Below are positions 8,401 to 15,028 of a stretch of DNA of 64,000 bases, one piece after another (the stretch's first letter is position 1; every line of letters begins with the position of its first letter). Source of the DNA: Saprospiraceae bacterium (GTDB lineage Bacteria > Bacteroidota > Bacteroidia > Chitinophagales > Saprospiraceae); the NCBI GenBank assembly GCA_016710235.1, contig JADJLG010000001.1:2407501-2471500 (forward strand), in the 5' to 3' direction. The notes beneath the pieces were generated by a model. That model did no database searches, was not told the DNA's origin, and saw only the letters and a program-made list of their open reading frames with translations. A program made the translations under genes and the position numbers.

Positions 8401-8790
8401 TTACATAGTACATTTGTTGCTTAATAACCTGTTGCACAAATAATAAATTATTCCTGCAATTAAAGAATAAAAAGATTCGAGATACACTTCCGAATTATTA
8501 TTAGATTTAATATTATATGCTAAACTAAAGTAAATAAATCCGAGAAATCCAAAAATTAATATACTATAAGTAAAGTTAAATTTTTTTAGAAGTGTATACT
8601 TGTTTTCGAAATGCTGCATAAAAAGAATCACAATGAGCAAAGGACTAAAAAAAAACAAACTTAACTTAAAACCAAAAATAAAATTACTTATTGAAAAATT
8701 TGATTCCTTTATTATAACTAAATAAATAATTCTAATTATCAAGCATGCTATCCAAATAATCAACCCCGAAATGAATAGTTTTATTTTCAT
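8401..8790 (-). CDS. Small membrane protein of unknown function (four helices)
   Basis: 129 residues if translation starts at the ATG at 8,790, one base after the preceding stop (TAA-A-ATG). An upstream in-frame start at 8,829 would lie inside the lipoprotein gene and is less likely. The sequence is almost entirely hydrophobic, with four transmembrane segments (starting LFISGLIIWIACLII, LSLFFFSPLLIVILF, SILIFGFLGFIYFSL, FYSLIAGIIYYLC). No family was recognised. It is the last gene of the cassette that ends in hairpin 2 and is co-transcribed with the lipoprotein gene before it. Confidence 0.65.
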   Translation of the reverse strand: MKIKLFISGLIIWIACLIIRIIYLVIIKESNFSISNFIFGFKLSLFFFSPLLIVILFMQHFENKYTLLKKFNFTYSILIFGFLGFIYFSLAYNIKSNNNSEVYLESFYSLIAGIIYYLCNRLLSNKCTM

Positions 8791-8791
8791 T

Positions 8792-10072
8792 TTAAAAACA
8801 TTGAATGCATGGTGGCTTAACTTTCTCAATAGGTGGATTGAAACAATATTTTTCCCATGCCTCCTGAAGTTTTTTCAGATCTGGTCTGCAATGAAAGCTA
8901 CAAGTAGTGCCAGCACCTTGTAAGCTTTCAATTTCAGTTTTAAGCTTATTAAAAATACAATCCCAGTATTCATCAGCGTCCTTATAACCAGACTCACCCC
9001 CAAACCATACATGATACCAATTTGTTAATTTATCGACACCTGCTGTATAAAACTCATAACACCCATTTTGGTCTATTTTAATACCAAATTTCCTATTACC
9101 ACTAACTGGGTGAAAACCATTTCCACTAAACATACCTCCATCGCTCCATATTGTTGAAAATATCCAAGACTTATCATTCTCCGAAAATTTTGAACAAATA
9201 ACATCACCATTATCCGCTAAGTCAATATTAAATATGGTCCCTAATGGATCATCAAACCACTTAACTTCTTGTTCATCATTGAAAAATGTAAAGTCACCGT
9301 TACATGCTTTATCTATAGCATCTTCATAAAATATTGTACGAATGTAAAGAAATAAATCCTCTAGTGAAAATGTTTCTCCGTTTGGATATTTTGGTAATGT
9401 ACAAATCTTAAGACAATGATAATCTACATTAGTTGCTCCTCCAAAATTAGAAGCATCTTTTAATCCCATAATTTTAGAACTTCCACCCAAGACCTGATTT
9501 AGATAAGCTAAAACAGATTCTTCAATTTCCATAGTACCTAGCTCCAACCAAAGTGTGAAGTATGGTGAATTTTCTAAACACTCTTTTCCGCCATATAATA
9601 AAAAAGGGTCATCTTTTACCATATTTATGAAAAGCTCTAACTTCTTAAGTGCACCTAAAGAAACAAATTGGCCGCAAGGATCTGGTCGAGGAGTACTTAG
9701 ATAGTCATTAGTCTGTTGTATTAAATCAATTTGATCCGCTGTAAGTGTTGTACTTCCAAATGCGAGAATTTCAAATTCTTTAACATCTTCCATTATTTTC
9801 CAGTAATAACCTGGAGTCTCTATTTTTGATCTGATAAAATCAATATCATATTCATTTACTCTTGGACTTGTTAATCCAGAATATGAGATCTCATATCTCA
9901 TTTTAATGATTCGTGAACTATCAGAATTAAAAATTGGAATTTTTACTAACGTAATTTCATCTTCTCTCATTGAAAGTAGATCAAAACTATTTTCTTCTGA
10001 AGTTAGATCTTTATCTTCCGAACAAGAACTAATAAAAATTATGTAAAAAACTAAATAAAATAACTTTTTCAT
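8792..10072 (-). CDS. Cysteine-rich lipoprotein of unknown function
   Basis: 426 residues from the ATG at 10,072, chosen because it begins a clear lipoprotein signal (MKKLFYLVFYIIFISSC, Cys at 17); the frame is open further upstream to 10,183 but that part does not look coding. The mature part is acidic and rich in Trp and Cys, with DPCGQF, KECLEN, CLKICTLP, CSFHC and a final PPCIQCF. Conserved-looking blocks such as SWIFSTIWSDGGMFSGNG and HPVSGNRKFGI suggest a folded extracytoplasmic domain. No family was recognised. It forms a cassette with the membrane protein that follows one base later. Confidence 0.7.
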   Translation of the reverse strand: MKKLFYLVFYIIFISSCSEDKDLTSEENSFDLLSMREDEITLVKIPIFNSDSSRIIKMRYEISYSGLTSPRVNEYDIDFIRSKIETPGYYWKIMEDVKEFEILAFGSTTLTADQIDLIQQTNDYLSTPRPDPCGQFVSLGALKKLELFINMVKDDPFLLYGGKECLENSPYFTLWLELGTMEIEESVLAYLNQVLGGSSKIMGLKDASNFGGATNVDYHCLKICTLPKYPNGETFSLEDLFLYIRTIFYEDAIDKACNGDFTFFNDEQEVKWFDDPLGTIFNIDLADNGDVICSKFSENDKSWIFSTIWSDGGMFSGNGFHPVSGNRKFGIKIDQNGCYEFYTAGVDKLTNWYHVWFGGESGYKDADEYWDCIFNKLKTEIESLQGAGTTCSFHCRPDLKKLQEAWEKYCFNPPIEKVKPPCIQCF

Positions 10073-10245
10073 ATTTAATGTTTTATTATAATGTCCTACT
10101 TTGTTTTTAGGTGTTTTCGGAACAAATATTTCACCCGTTACCCGGATAATTAAAGAATACTTCGCCAGAAGCATGTCTTTCATATTTTGATACCAGAATT
10201 CTATAGTATCTGGTATTCAATTTGTTAGATATTTTTCTTTTTCAT

Positions 10246-10255
10246 ATCTGATAAC
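10246..10255 (-). other. Cassette boundary box, partner of hairpin 2
   Basis: On the minus strand this reads GTTATCAGAT. The same 10 bases occur on the plus strand at 8,374-8,383, the outer box of hairpin 2. Under integron rules the first bases of an inserted cassette derive from the 3' box of its own attC, so this marks the cassette start, with crossover after the G. Confidence 0.65.
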
Positions 10256-10260
10256 ATCTT

Positions 10261-10317
10261 TATATACGCCATAAAATATATACGCCATTATGGCGTATAT
10301 ATTTTATGGCGTATATA
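10261..10317. repeat. 57-bp perfect palindrome
   Basis: Two 28-bp arms (10,261-10,288 and 10,290-10,317) are exact reverse complements around one central base at 10,289. Each arm contains two copies of TATACGCCAT, so the unit appears four times in alternating orientation. It lies between the attI-like repeat and the first cassette. Its size and perfection exceed a normal terminator, and there is no T-tract. Confidence 0.85.
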
Positions 10318-10328
10318 TCTTCTATGTG
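10309..10328. repeat. attI-like direct repeat, copy 1
   Basis: GCGTATATATCTTCTATGTG is identical to 11,688-11,707 in the same orientation. About 50 bp beyond it (to about 10,378) is also recognisably similar to the flank of copy 2 (shared CTTTCTTT/TTTCTTTTCAT, AAGG, CTTTG, ACAA). It follows the 3' end of the recombinase fragment and precedes the cassettes, the position of attI in a reverse integron. It overlaps the palindrome by 9 bp. Confidence 0.6.
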
Positions 10329-10426
10329 TGATAGGCTTTCTTTGCATATTATAAGGCATTTTAAGGTCTTTGTACAAAATTATTCGATTTATTTCGTATT
10401 TGATAACAAATGAGAGCTTTTTTATT

Positions 10427-10783
10427 CTAAAGGTTCATATCGTCTATCGGGCTACGAAATCGGTATTTGTTCGTATCCTGCACATGTGTGTATATTTCTG
10501 TAGTCTTGATAGAGTTATGGCCCAAAGCTTCCTGTATTCTTCTCAGATCTACTCCCAGTTCGAGTAGGTGAGTAGCGTAGCTGTGTCTGAGTGTATGAAC
10601 GGTAGCATAACTATCTACAGCGGCTTTCTCGATTTGAGTATGAAACATATTTTGGATACTTCTGGGACTGTATTGTCCACCTTCCTGACCTTCAATAAGC
10701 CAGTAATTGGGGTTATAACGGCCATGTACTTGCATCGTGCCGCCACTGGTCAAGAAGCCAAAAGTAAGACATTTTATATTCAT
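10427..10783 (-). pseudogene. Truncated tyrosine recombinase/integrase
   Basis: 118 codons remain. The C-terminal catalytic half is intact: HTLRH (63-67), the alpha-helical SYATHLLELGVDLRRIQEAL, GHN (His 89) and the nucleophile Tyr 98 in EIYTHV. The tail RSPIDDM is typical of the solitary integrases in this group. The N-terminal arm-binding and core-binding domains and the first catalytic Arg are missing. Recombinase-like sequence begins at YNPNYWLIEGQEGG (residue 23, about 10,717), and the codons before it belong to the arm of hairpin 3. The gene is thus broken at a GTT triplet. A full integrase is about 300-400 residues. The enzyme cannot be active as encoded. Confidence 0.8.
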
Positions 10784-10847
10784 TATTAGCCAAAAGTGAA
10801 AAATGGATTTTTATTGGCGGCATGATTGTAAGTACAATGTTATACGC
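10713..10847 (-). repeat. attC-like hairpin 3, fused into the recombinase gene
   Basis: Left arm 10,713-10,745 (starting TTATAACGGCCATGTACTTG, ending GTGCCGCCA) pairs with right arm 10,815-10,847 (starting TGGCGGCATGATTGTAAGTA, ending ATACGC) with scattered mismatches. On the minus strand it begins GCGTATAACATTG, 6 bp after the stop at 10,853, and ends GGCCGTTATAAC inside the recombinase reading frame. The loop contains AGCCAAAAGT twice. Confidence 0.7.
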
Positions 10848-10852
10848 TTTAC

Positions 10853-11116
10853 TCAATCATCAAATAAATTTATCTCTTTAACTATAAGCATCTTATCACC
10901 TTCAATATTCATTCTTTGAATAATTATTCTTCCATTATCGTTTAATTTGTAATCTAAAGGATTAGGGTCTTGCTCTTCATTACTAGCTTCATAGTTCCAA
11001 CCAATTCTTTCCACTACTTCTAATTTATTTGGCTGAACCCATTTAACAACCCACACTGCCCCCCACATATCACCTCCATCACCACCAAGTGACTTTCCAA
11101 TTATATAAGTTTTGTT
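10853..11116 (-). pseudogene. C-terminal protein fragment following an in-frame stop
   Basis: The frame of the upstream lipoprotein gene continues past its TAA at 11,117-11,119 for 87 codons to a stop at 10,853, passing GKSLGGDGGDMWGAVWVVKW and ending KMLIVKEINLFDD. An internal ATG at 11,068 could start a 71-residue protein, but the coding-like sequence begins before it, so it looks like the 3' end of a gene whose 5' part was lost or replaced. No family was recognised. Hairpin 3 starts 6 bp after its stop, so this fragment is the cassette's 3' end. Confidence 0.45.
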
Positions 11117-11671
11117 TTAATTATTAACTATTGTATCTATCCAAACAATACCGATGCCTTCCAATAGAATTTTATCTAAAACTGAAATGAACTTTAATTT
11201 GTTTGAATCTATAAGTTCCCACAATGTAAATAAATAACTAATAGTTTCAAATCCTTGGCTTTCAAATCTTTTTATTATTTTGTTACCTATTTTAATTGAA
11301 TCCTTATACTTTTTTTCTTTATCAAAGAACATTTGTTGACCTTCACCTCTTTTGTAATATTTATTATAATTTGTTCCTTCAGCATAATATAAAGTAGAGT
11401 CAAATACGTCAAAATGATATTGAGTATCTTGATAATTGTATGAAATCTTAAACGCAAGTCCAATAAAATTTGAAACAAACAATTCTTCATTGTTATTTAA
11501 TGATTTCCATTGAATTGATGTATCATATTCGAATTCTCTTTTTGTTGGCTCACCCGTAGTAAATTTATAATCACAACTTACTATTTGTGAAATATTTGTT
11601 TTATTACTATCATAAGAAGTGTCTTTGCAGCTTATAATCACCATTAATATTAAAATTCTTACTTTCAACAT
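11117..11671 (-). CDS. Small lipoprotein of unknown function
   Basis: 184 residues with a short lipoprotein signal (MLKVRILILMVIISC, Cys at 15). The mature part is polar and rich in Tyr, Asn and Lys (YDSNKTNISQIVSCDYKF, SYNYQDTQYHFDVFDSTLYY) and ends in a helical segment (TLWELIDSNKLKFISVLDKI). No family was recognised. It starts 17 bp from the attI-like repeat copy at 11,688 and so would be the first gene of its cassette. Its stop codon is followed in frame by the fragment above. Confidence 0.65.
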   Translation of the reverse strand: MLKVRILILMVIISCKDTSYDSNKTNISQIVSCDYKFTTGEPTKREFEYDTSIQWKSLNNNEELFVSNFIGLAFKISYNYQDTQYHFDVFDSTLYYAEGTNYNKYYKRGEGQQMFFDKEKKYKDSIKIGNKIIKRFESQGFETISYLFTLWELIDSNKLKFISVLDKILLEGIGIVWIDTIVNN

Positions 11672-11687
11672 CTCAATTCATCAATTT

Positions 11688-11707
11688 GCGTATATATCTT
11701 CTATGTG
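11688..11707. repeat. attI-like direct repeat, copy 2
   Basis: Identical over 20 bp to 10,309-10,328, with weaker similarity continuing for about 50 bp to the right. The GCGTATA at its left end is also complementary to the outer box GTTATACGC of hairpin 3 over seven bases, so it can be read as the start of the lipoprotein cassette. Confidence 0.6.
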
Positions 11708-11825
11708 ACCAGGGTTTCTTTTCATTTTTAAGGGCGGTTTGAGCTTTGACAAGCAAATATAAGGAGGATTTAGTCTCATTTTGTTGAGTGGATTCAGGAT
11801 TATTTTCTCAGACTTCTTTCCTTAG

Positions 11826-11950
11826 AGTGAGCCGGCCGGAGAGCTGCGCAGCAGGTCAGCCGCACCAGGCTGACGGAGCGAAGAGCGAACCTCACAGGAC
11901 GGCGACCCCAAGGACTTCGTGCGCAGGGGGCACTCCCTGAATATTCTCAA
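11826..11950. repeat. GC-rich structured block
   Basis: The stretch is much richer in G+C than its AT-rich left neighbour. It contains the palindrome GCTGCGCAGC (11,843-11,852) and the hairpin GTCAGCC/GGCTGAC (11,855-11,874). It follows the 3' end of the dehydrogenase gene and may be a dispersed intergenic repeat or a terminator region. No coding frame is supported. Confidence 0.45.
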
Positions 11951-11991
11951 AAGGCAGTTGGAATTGATACCGCTACTTTGCTGCTTGGAAA

Positions 11992-14043
11992 TCAGTATCG
12001 CAGCAGTTCGGCGATCTTGACTTGGAGTTTTTCTGCATTGAGCAGCATCTCCGCTTCCAATGTGGAATTCAGCGGTATTGCCGGCAGATTGCGTGAGCCT
12101 ACAGTCACTACAGGGGCATCCAGCGAGCTGAAACAGTCTTCCTGTATCCTGGCGGCCAGACTTTGTGCAAAACAGTTGTCTATCGTCTCCTCTGTCACGA
12201 CCAGACAGCGGCCATGCTTTCTCACCGAGACATAGACGGTATCCAGATCGAGTGGGGCGATCGTGCGCAGGTCGATGATCTCAATCCTCTGATCGAAGGC
12301 TGTCGCAGCATTCAGTGCCCAGTGCACACCCATACCATAGCTCACGATGGTCAGGGTGCTCTGTGCTGGAGATGTCTCAGCCTCGAGCACCACCCGAGCT
12401 TGGCCAAAGGGTAAGATATAGGATTCGTCGGGCATCTTGCACCTGGCAGCTTCTGTACCGGGTACTTTTGACCAGTACAGCCCCTTGTGTTCGAAGATGA
12501 CCACGGGATTGGGGTCGTGGTAGGCGGCCTTGATCAGACCCTTGAGGTCAGCGCCGTTGGAAGGGTAGGCGATTTTGACTCCCTTGATATTGGCGACTAT
12601 AGTCTCGACACTCGACGAGTGATATGGTCCTCCACTGCCATAGGCACCTATGGGTACGCGCAGGATCATGGACACGGGCCACTTGCCATTGCTGAGGTAG
12701 CAGGACCTGGCCACCTCGGTGAAGAGCTGGTTCAGTCCCGGCCAGATATAATCCGCAAACTGCACCTCTACGATAGGTTTGAGTCCTGCAGCCGACATAC
12801 CTACGGTGCTCCCTACGATGAATGCTTCCTGGATGGGTGTATTGAATACCCTGTGATCTCCAAACTTCTGTGCCAGCGTAGCTGCCTCCCGAAATACGCC
12901 TCCCAATCTCTTGCCGACATCCTGGCCATAGAGCAGACATTCGGGATAAGCGCTCATAAGCTCTTCTATAGCAAACAGTGCGCAGTCCACCATCACTTTT
13001 TCTTCTGCTTGATCCGGGCATCTTGTCCCGGATTCATGCAGTACAGGAGTAGGGGCATAGTCATGCAGGTAGAGATCCTCAGGGCGTGGATCTTCTGCTG
13101 CTCTGGCCCTTTCGAAGTCTGAGGAGACTGCCTGTACGCTTTCGCGCTCTATCTCTTCGAGCTCCTCATCGCTGAACTCATTCCTGAGCATATAGTCCTT
13201 GAGCTTGGGCAGTGGATCCGCTGCCAGGGCCTTGTCGAGGTCGTCGCGGTACCACTCCTTCCGCACACCCGATGTGTGGTGGTTGAGCAGAGGTACTTTG
13301 GCGTGGACCAGATAGGGTCCTTTGCCCGACCTCAGGTATTCGAGTGCTGCTTGGATTTCCTGATAGCAGGTGGAGAAATTGGTGCCGTCTATAGTGATCG
13401 CTTTCATTCCGGGAAACCCCTTGGCATAGTCCACAGCATTACCTCTCCTGATCTCTGTCGAATGAGCGGAGATGTCCCATTCATTGTCCTGGACGAGGTA
13501 GAGTATAGGCATTTTTTTGAGTGAGGCCATGTGAAATGCTTCAGCCACTTCCCCTTCAGTGATGGAGGCATCTCCCAGGGAACAGACCACTACCTTGTCG
13601 CTGTCAGCCGGATCAAGACCCATAGCCCTGCGATATTGCAATCCCATGGCGATGCCTGTGGTAGGGATCGCTTGCATCCCTGTAGCTGAAGACTGGTGAG
13701 GTATTTTGACCCTATCGTCTCTTCTCAGACTTGGGTGGGAGTAGTAGGTTCGTCCGCCGGAAAAGGGATCGTCGCGCTTGGCCATCAGTTGGAGCATGAG
13801 CTCGTAAGGCTGCATACCAATACTGAGTAGCAAGGCATCGTCTCTATAATATGCGGACAGGAAATCCGTCGCTTTCAGCTGCAATCCCATTGCGATTTGT
13901 ACAGCCTCGTGGCCCCTGGAAGTCGCATGTACATATTTAGACACAAATTTGAAATTTGCTTCGTACAAGTCTGTCATCGCCTTGGCAGTCGTCATCAGCT
14001 TGTAGCTGCGGAGCAATAGGTCTCTGGTCAGTTTAGTCTTCAA
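11992..14043 (-). CDS. 2-oxoacid dehydrogenase E1, fused alpha and beta subunits
   Basis: 683 residues from a TTG overlapping the preceding stop (TTGA); an ATG at 13,995 is an alternative. Residues 1-330 are the E1-alpha thiamine-diphosphate domain, with GDASITEGE (157-165) and NEWDIS (187-192) in the cofactor-binding segment; the usual GDG is GDA here. Residues 350-683 are the E1-beta transketolase-like domains (LLYGQDVGKRLGGVF, FNTPIQEAFIVG, YGSGGPYHSSSVE). Such fusions decarboxylate branched-chain 2-oxoacids or pyruvate for an E2 acyltransferase, which is not in the window. The gene is followed downstream by the island and preceded by a crotonase gene. It is visibly GC-richer than its neighbours, from strong codon bias or transfer. 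Confidence 0.9.
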   Translation of the reverse strand: MKTKLTRDLLLRSYKLMTTAKAMTDLYEANFKFVSKYVHATSRGHEAVQIAMGLQLKATDFLSAYYRDDALLLSIGMQPYELMLQLMAKRDDPFSGGRTYYSHPSLRRDDRVKIPHQSSATGMQAIPTTGIAMGLQYRRAMGLDPADSDKVVVCSLGDASITEGEVAEAFHMASLKKMPILYLVQDNEWDISAHSTEIRRGNAVDYAKGFPGMKAITIDGTNFSTCYQEIQAALEYLRSGKGPYLVHAKVPLLNHHTSGVRKEWYRDDLDKALAADPLPKLKDYMLRNEFSDEELEEIERESVQAVSSDFERARAAEDPRPEDLYLHDYAPTPVLHESGTRCPDQAEEKVMVDCALFAIEELMSAYPECLLYGQDVGKRLGGVFREAATLAQKFGDHRVFNTPIQEAFIVGSTVGMSAAGLKPIVEVQFADYIWPGLNQLFTEVARSCYLSNGKWPVSMILRVPIGAYGSGGPYHSSSVETIVANIKGVKIAYPSNGADLKGLIKAAYHDPNPVVIFEHKGLYWSKVPGTEAARCKMPDESYILPFGQARVVLEAETSPAQSTLTIVSYGMGVHWALNAATAFDQRIEIIDLRTIAPLDLDTVYVSVRKHGRCLVVTEETIDNCFAQSLAARIQEDCFSSLDAPVVTVGSRNLPAIPLNSTLEAEMLLNAEKLQVKIAELLRY

Positions 14044-14807
14044 GAATTCGATTTTTGTTTGAATCTGGCGATTTCGTTTTTAGAAAATGGTGACAATATC
14101 AGCCTGCCACTGATAGCAGCTCTGTTGGTCAGGAGTGAGTCCCAATCTTCGGTGCCTTCCCAGAATATTTTTTTGAGTTCGGAGAGTGCTTCAGGGTTGT
14201 ATCCTTTGAGCTGATTGATGAAATGCCATAGATAGTTGTCCAGTTTTTCTACATTTTCAAAAACTTCCTGGTAAAGTCCCTTGGATTTTGCCCATTCAGC
14301 AGTTTGCCAATCTGCAGGAGTGAGACTGAGCTGTGTAAAAGCCGAGATACCTATTTTGCGCTGTACCACGGGCCCGATCACAAAGGGTCCGATGCCTACA
14401 GCCAGTTCACTGAGGCGGATGGTGCCCCAATCGCAGGACAGGGCATAGTCCGAAGCAGCAGCTAATCCGACTCCTCCTCCTATCGCTCGTCCGTGGACGC
14501 GTGCGACGATGATTTTTGGACACTTTCTCATGGAATTGATCACCCTGGCGAATCCGGAGAAAAATTCGAGACCCTGTGATTCGTTTTCGATACGTACCAG
14601 TTCATCAAAGCTCGCTCCCGCGCAGAATGTCTTCTCCCCTTCGGAACGAAGTACAATCAGATGCACATCCGGCGAATGTCCGGCTTCTTCTATTTTGATA
14701 CTGAGTTCCCTGAGCAAATATGCAGGGAGAGAATTGTGTGCAGGATGGAAAAAACTAATGGTACAAACTCCATCACTGATCTGTGACAGGACATAGCCTT
14801 GATTCAT
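14040..14807 (-). CDS. Enoyl-CoA hydratase/isomerase (crotonase) family protein
   Basis: 255 residues from the ATG at 14,807; the frame is open upstream but the family start is here. Oxyanion-hole segments are visible as FCAGASFDEL (61-70) and GRAIGGGVGLAAASD (106-120). The second catalytic Glu of hydratases is retained at residue 134 (LSELAVGIGP), but the first (normally in GGGxEL) is Gly 114. Loss of one Glu is common in isomerases and other crotonases, so simple hydration is not assured. The substrate is an acyl-CoA. The stop overlaps the E1 start, so the two are co-translated and may act in the same acyl-CoA pathway. Confidence 0.85.
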   Translation of the reverse strand: MNQGYVLSQISDGVCTISFFHPAHNSLPAYLLRELSIKIEEAGHSPDVHLIVLRSEGEKTFCAGASFDELVRIENESQGLEFFSGFARVINSMRKCPKIIVARVHGRAIGGGVGLAAASDYALSCDWGTIRLSELAVGIGPFVIGPVVQRKIGISAFTQLSLTPADWQTAEWAKSKGLYQEVFENVEKLDNYLWHFINQLKGYNPEALSELKKIFWEGTEDWDSLLTNRAAISGRLILSPFSKNEIARFKQKSNS

Positions 14808-15028
14808 TTTGGACCTATTGGATGAATGGTAAAGGTAGGTATTATTGCCTATAAGTCCATATAATGAAGTCCTTGGATTTTCCGATGAATGTAGTTTTTC
14901 CGGCGCAAGCTGCCTGTAGAGAGGGCATCGTGATACGGATCTTTTCATGCCTGATGTACTGTGCTGCTCTGCTCAGATTCATGCCTGAAGCAAGGCAGTT
15001 TGAACTCCATAGGGAGCTATACCCGGGG
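14808..15028. other. Gap between crotonase and PaaY-type genes
   Basis: 221 bp. A 46-codon minus-strand frame (14,842-14,982, starting MNLSRAAQYIRHEK) is open, but I cannot support it as a gene. Otherwise nothing was seen. Confidence 0.3.

Larger units (their letters stand above)
10073..10426. other. Cassette start, palindrome and attI-like region
   Basis: No gene. From right to left on the minus strand it holds an attI-like repeat (10,309-10,328), a 57-bp palindrome, the cassette start GTTATCAGAT (10,255-10,246), and a small hairpin with arms ATACCAGA and TCTGGTAT (10,190-10,216) that may act in the leader of the lipoprotein gene. Confidence 0.5.
6864..11707 (-). mobile_element. Integron-like cassette array (reverse type), decayed integrase
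   Basis: Three imperfect hairpins of 119-140 bp lie just 3' of minus-strand gene modules: 6,872-6,990 after the HEPN gene, 8,243-8,383 after the membrane-protein gene, and 10,713-10,847 after the fragment ending at 10,853. For two modules the cassette start is complementary to the outer box of its own hairpin: GTTATCAGAT (8,374-8,383) with ATCTGATAAC (10,246-10,255), and GTTGTATGC (6,982-6,990) with GCATACAAC (8,243-8,251). This is the expected scar of G^TT recombination of circular cassettes. A tyrosine-recombinase fragment on the same strand is followed by a repeated attI-like sequence and then the cassettes, the order seen in reverse integrons. Seen: repeats, order, complementarity. Inferred: that recombination was by an integron-type integrase. 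Confidence 0.65.
11672..11991. other. Junction between accessory island and core genes
   Basis: No gene. Bases 11,688-11,760 hold the second attI-like repeat and its flank. Bases 11,826-11,950 are a GC-rich repeat-like block. It separates the minus-strand lipoprotein gene from the dehydrogenase gene. Confidence 0.5.

Noticed and set aside
10073..10183. Upstream extension of the Cys-rich lipoprotein gene
   Set aside because: A full lipoprotein signal begins at 10,072; the extension would bury it inside the protein.
6864..11707. CRISPR array as an explanation of the repeats
   Set aside because: The repeats are long, individually different hairpins spaced by genes, not short identical repeats with equal spacers, and no cas genes are present.
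11855..11874. GTCAGCC/GGCTGAC hairpin read as an attC site
   Set aside because: It is too short, has no G^TT end, and no cassette start complementary to it was found.
12487..13122. 211-codon plus-strand frame inside the E1 gene
   Set aside because: Antisense shadow of a GC-rich, clearly conserved coding sequence.
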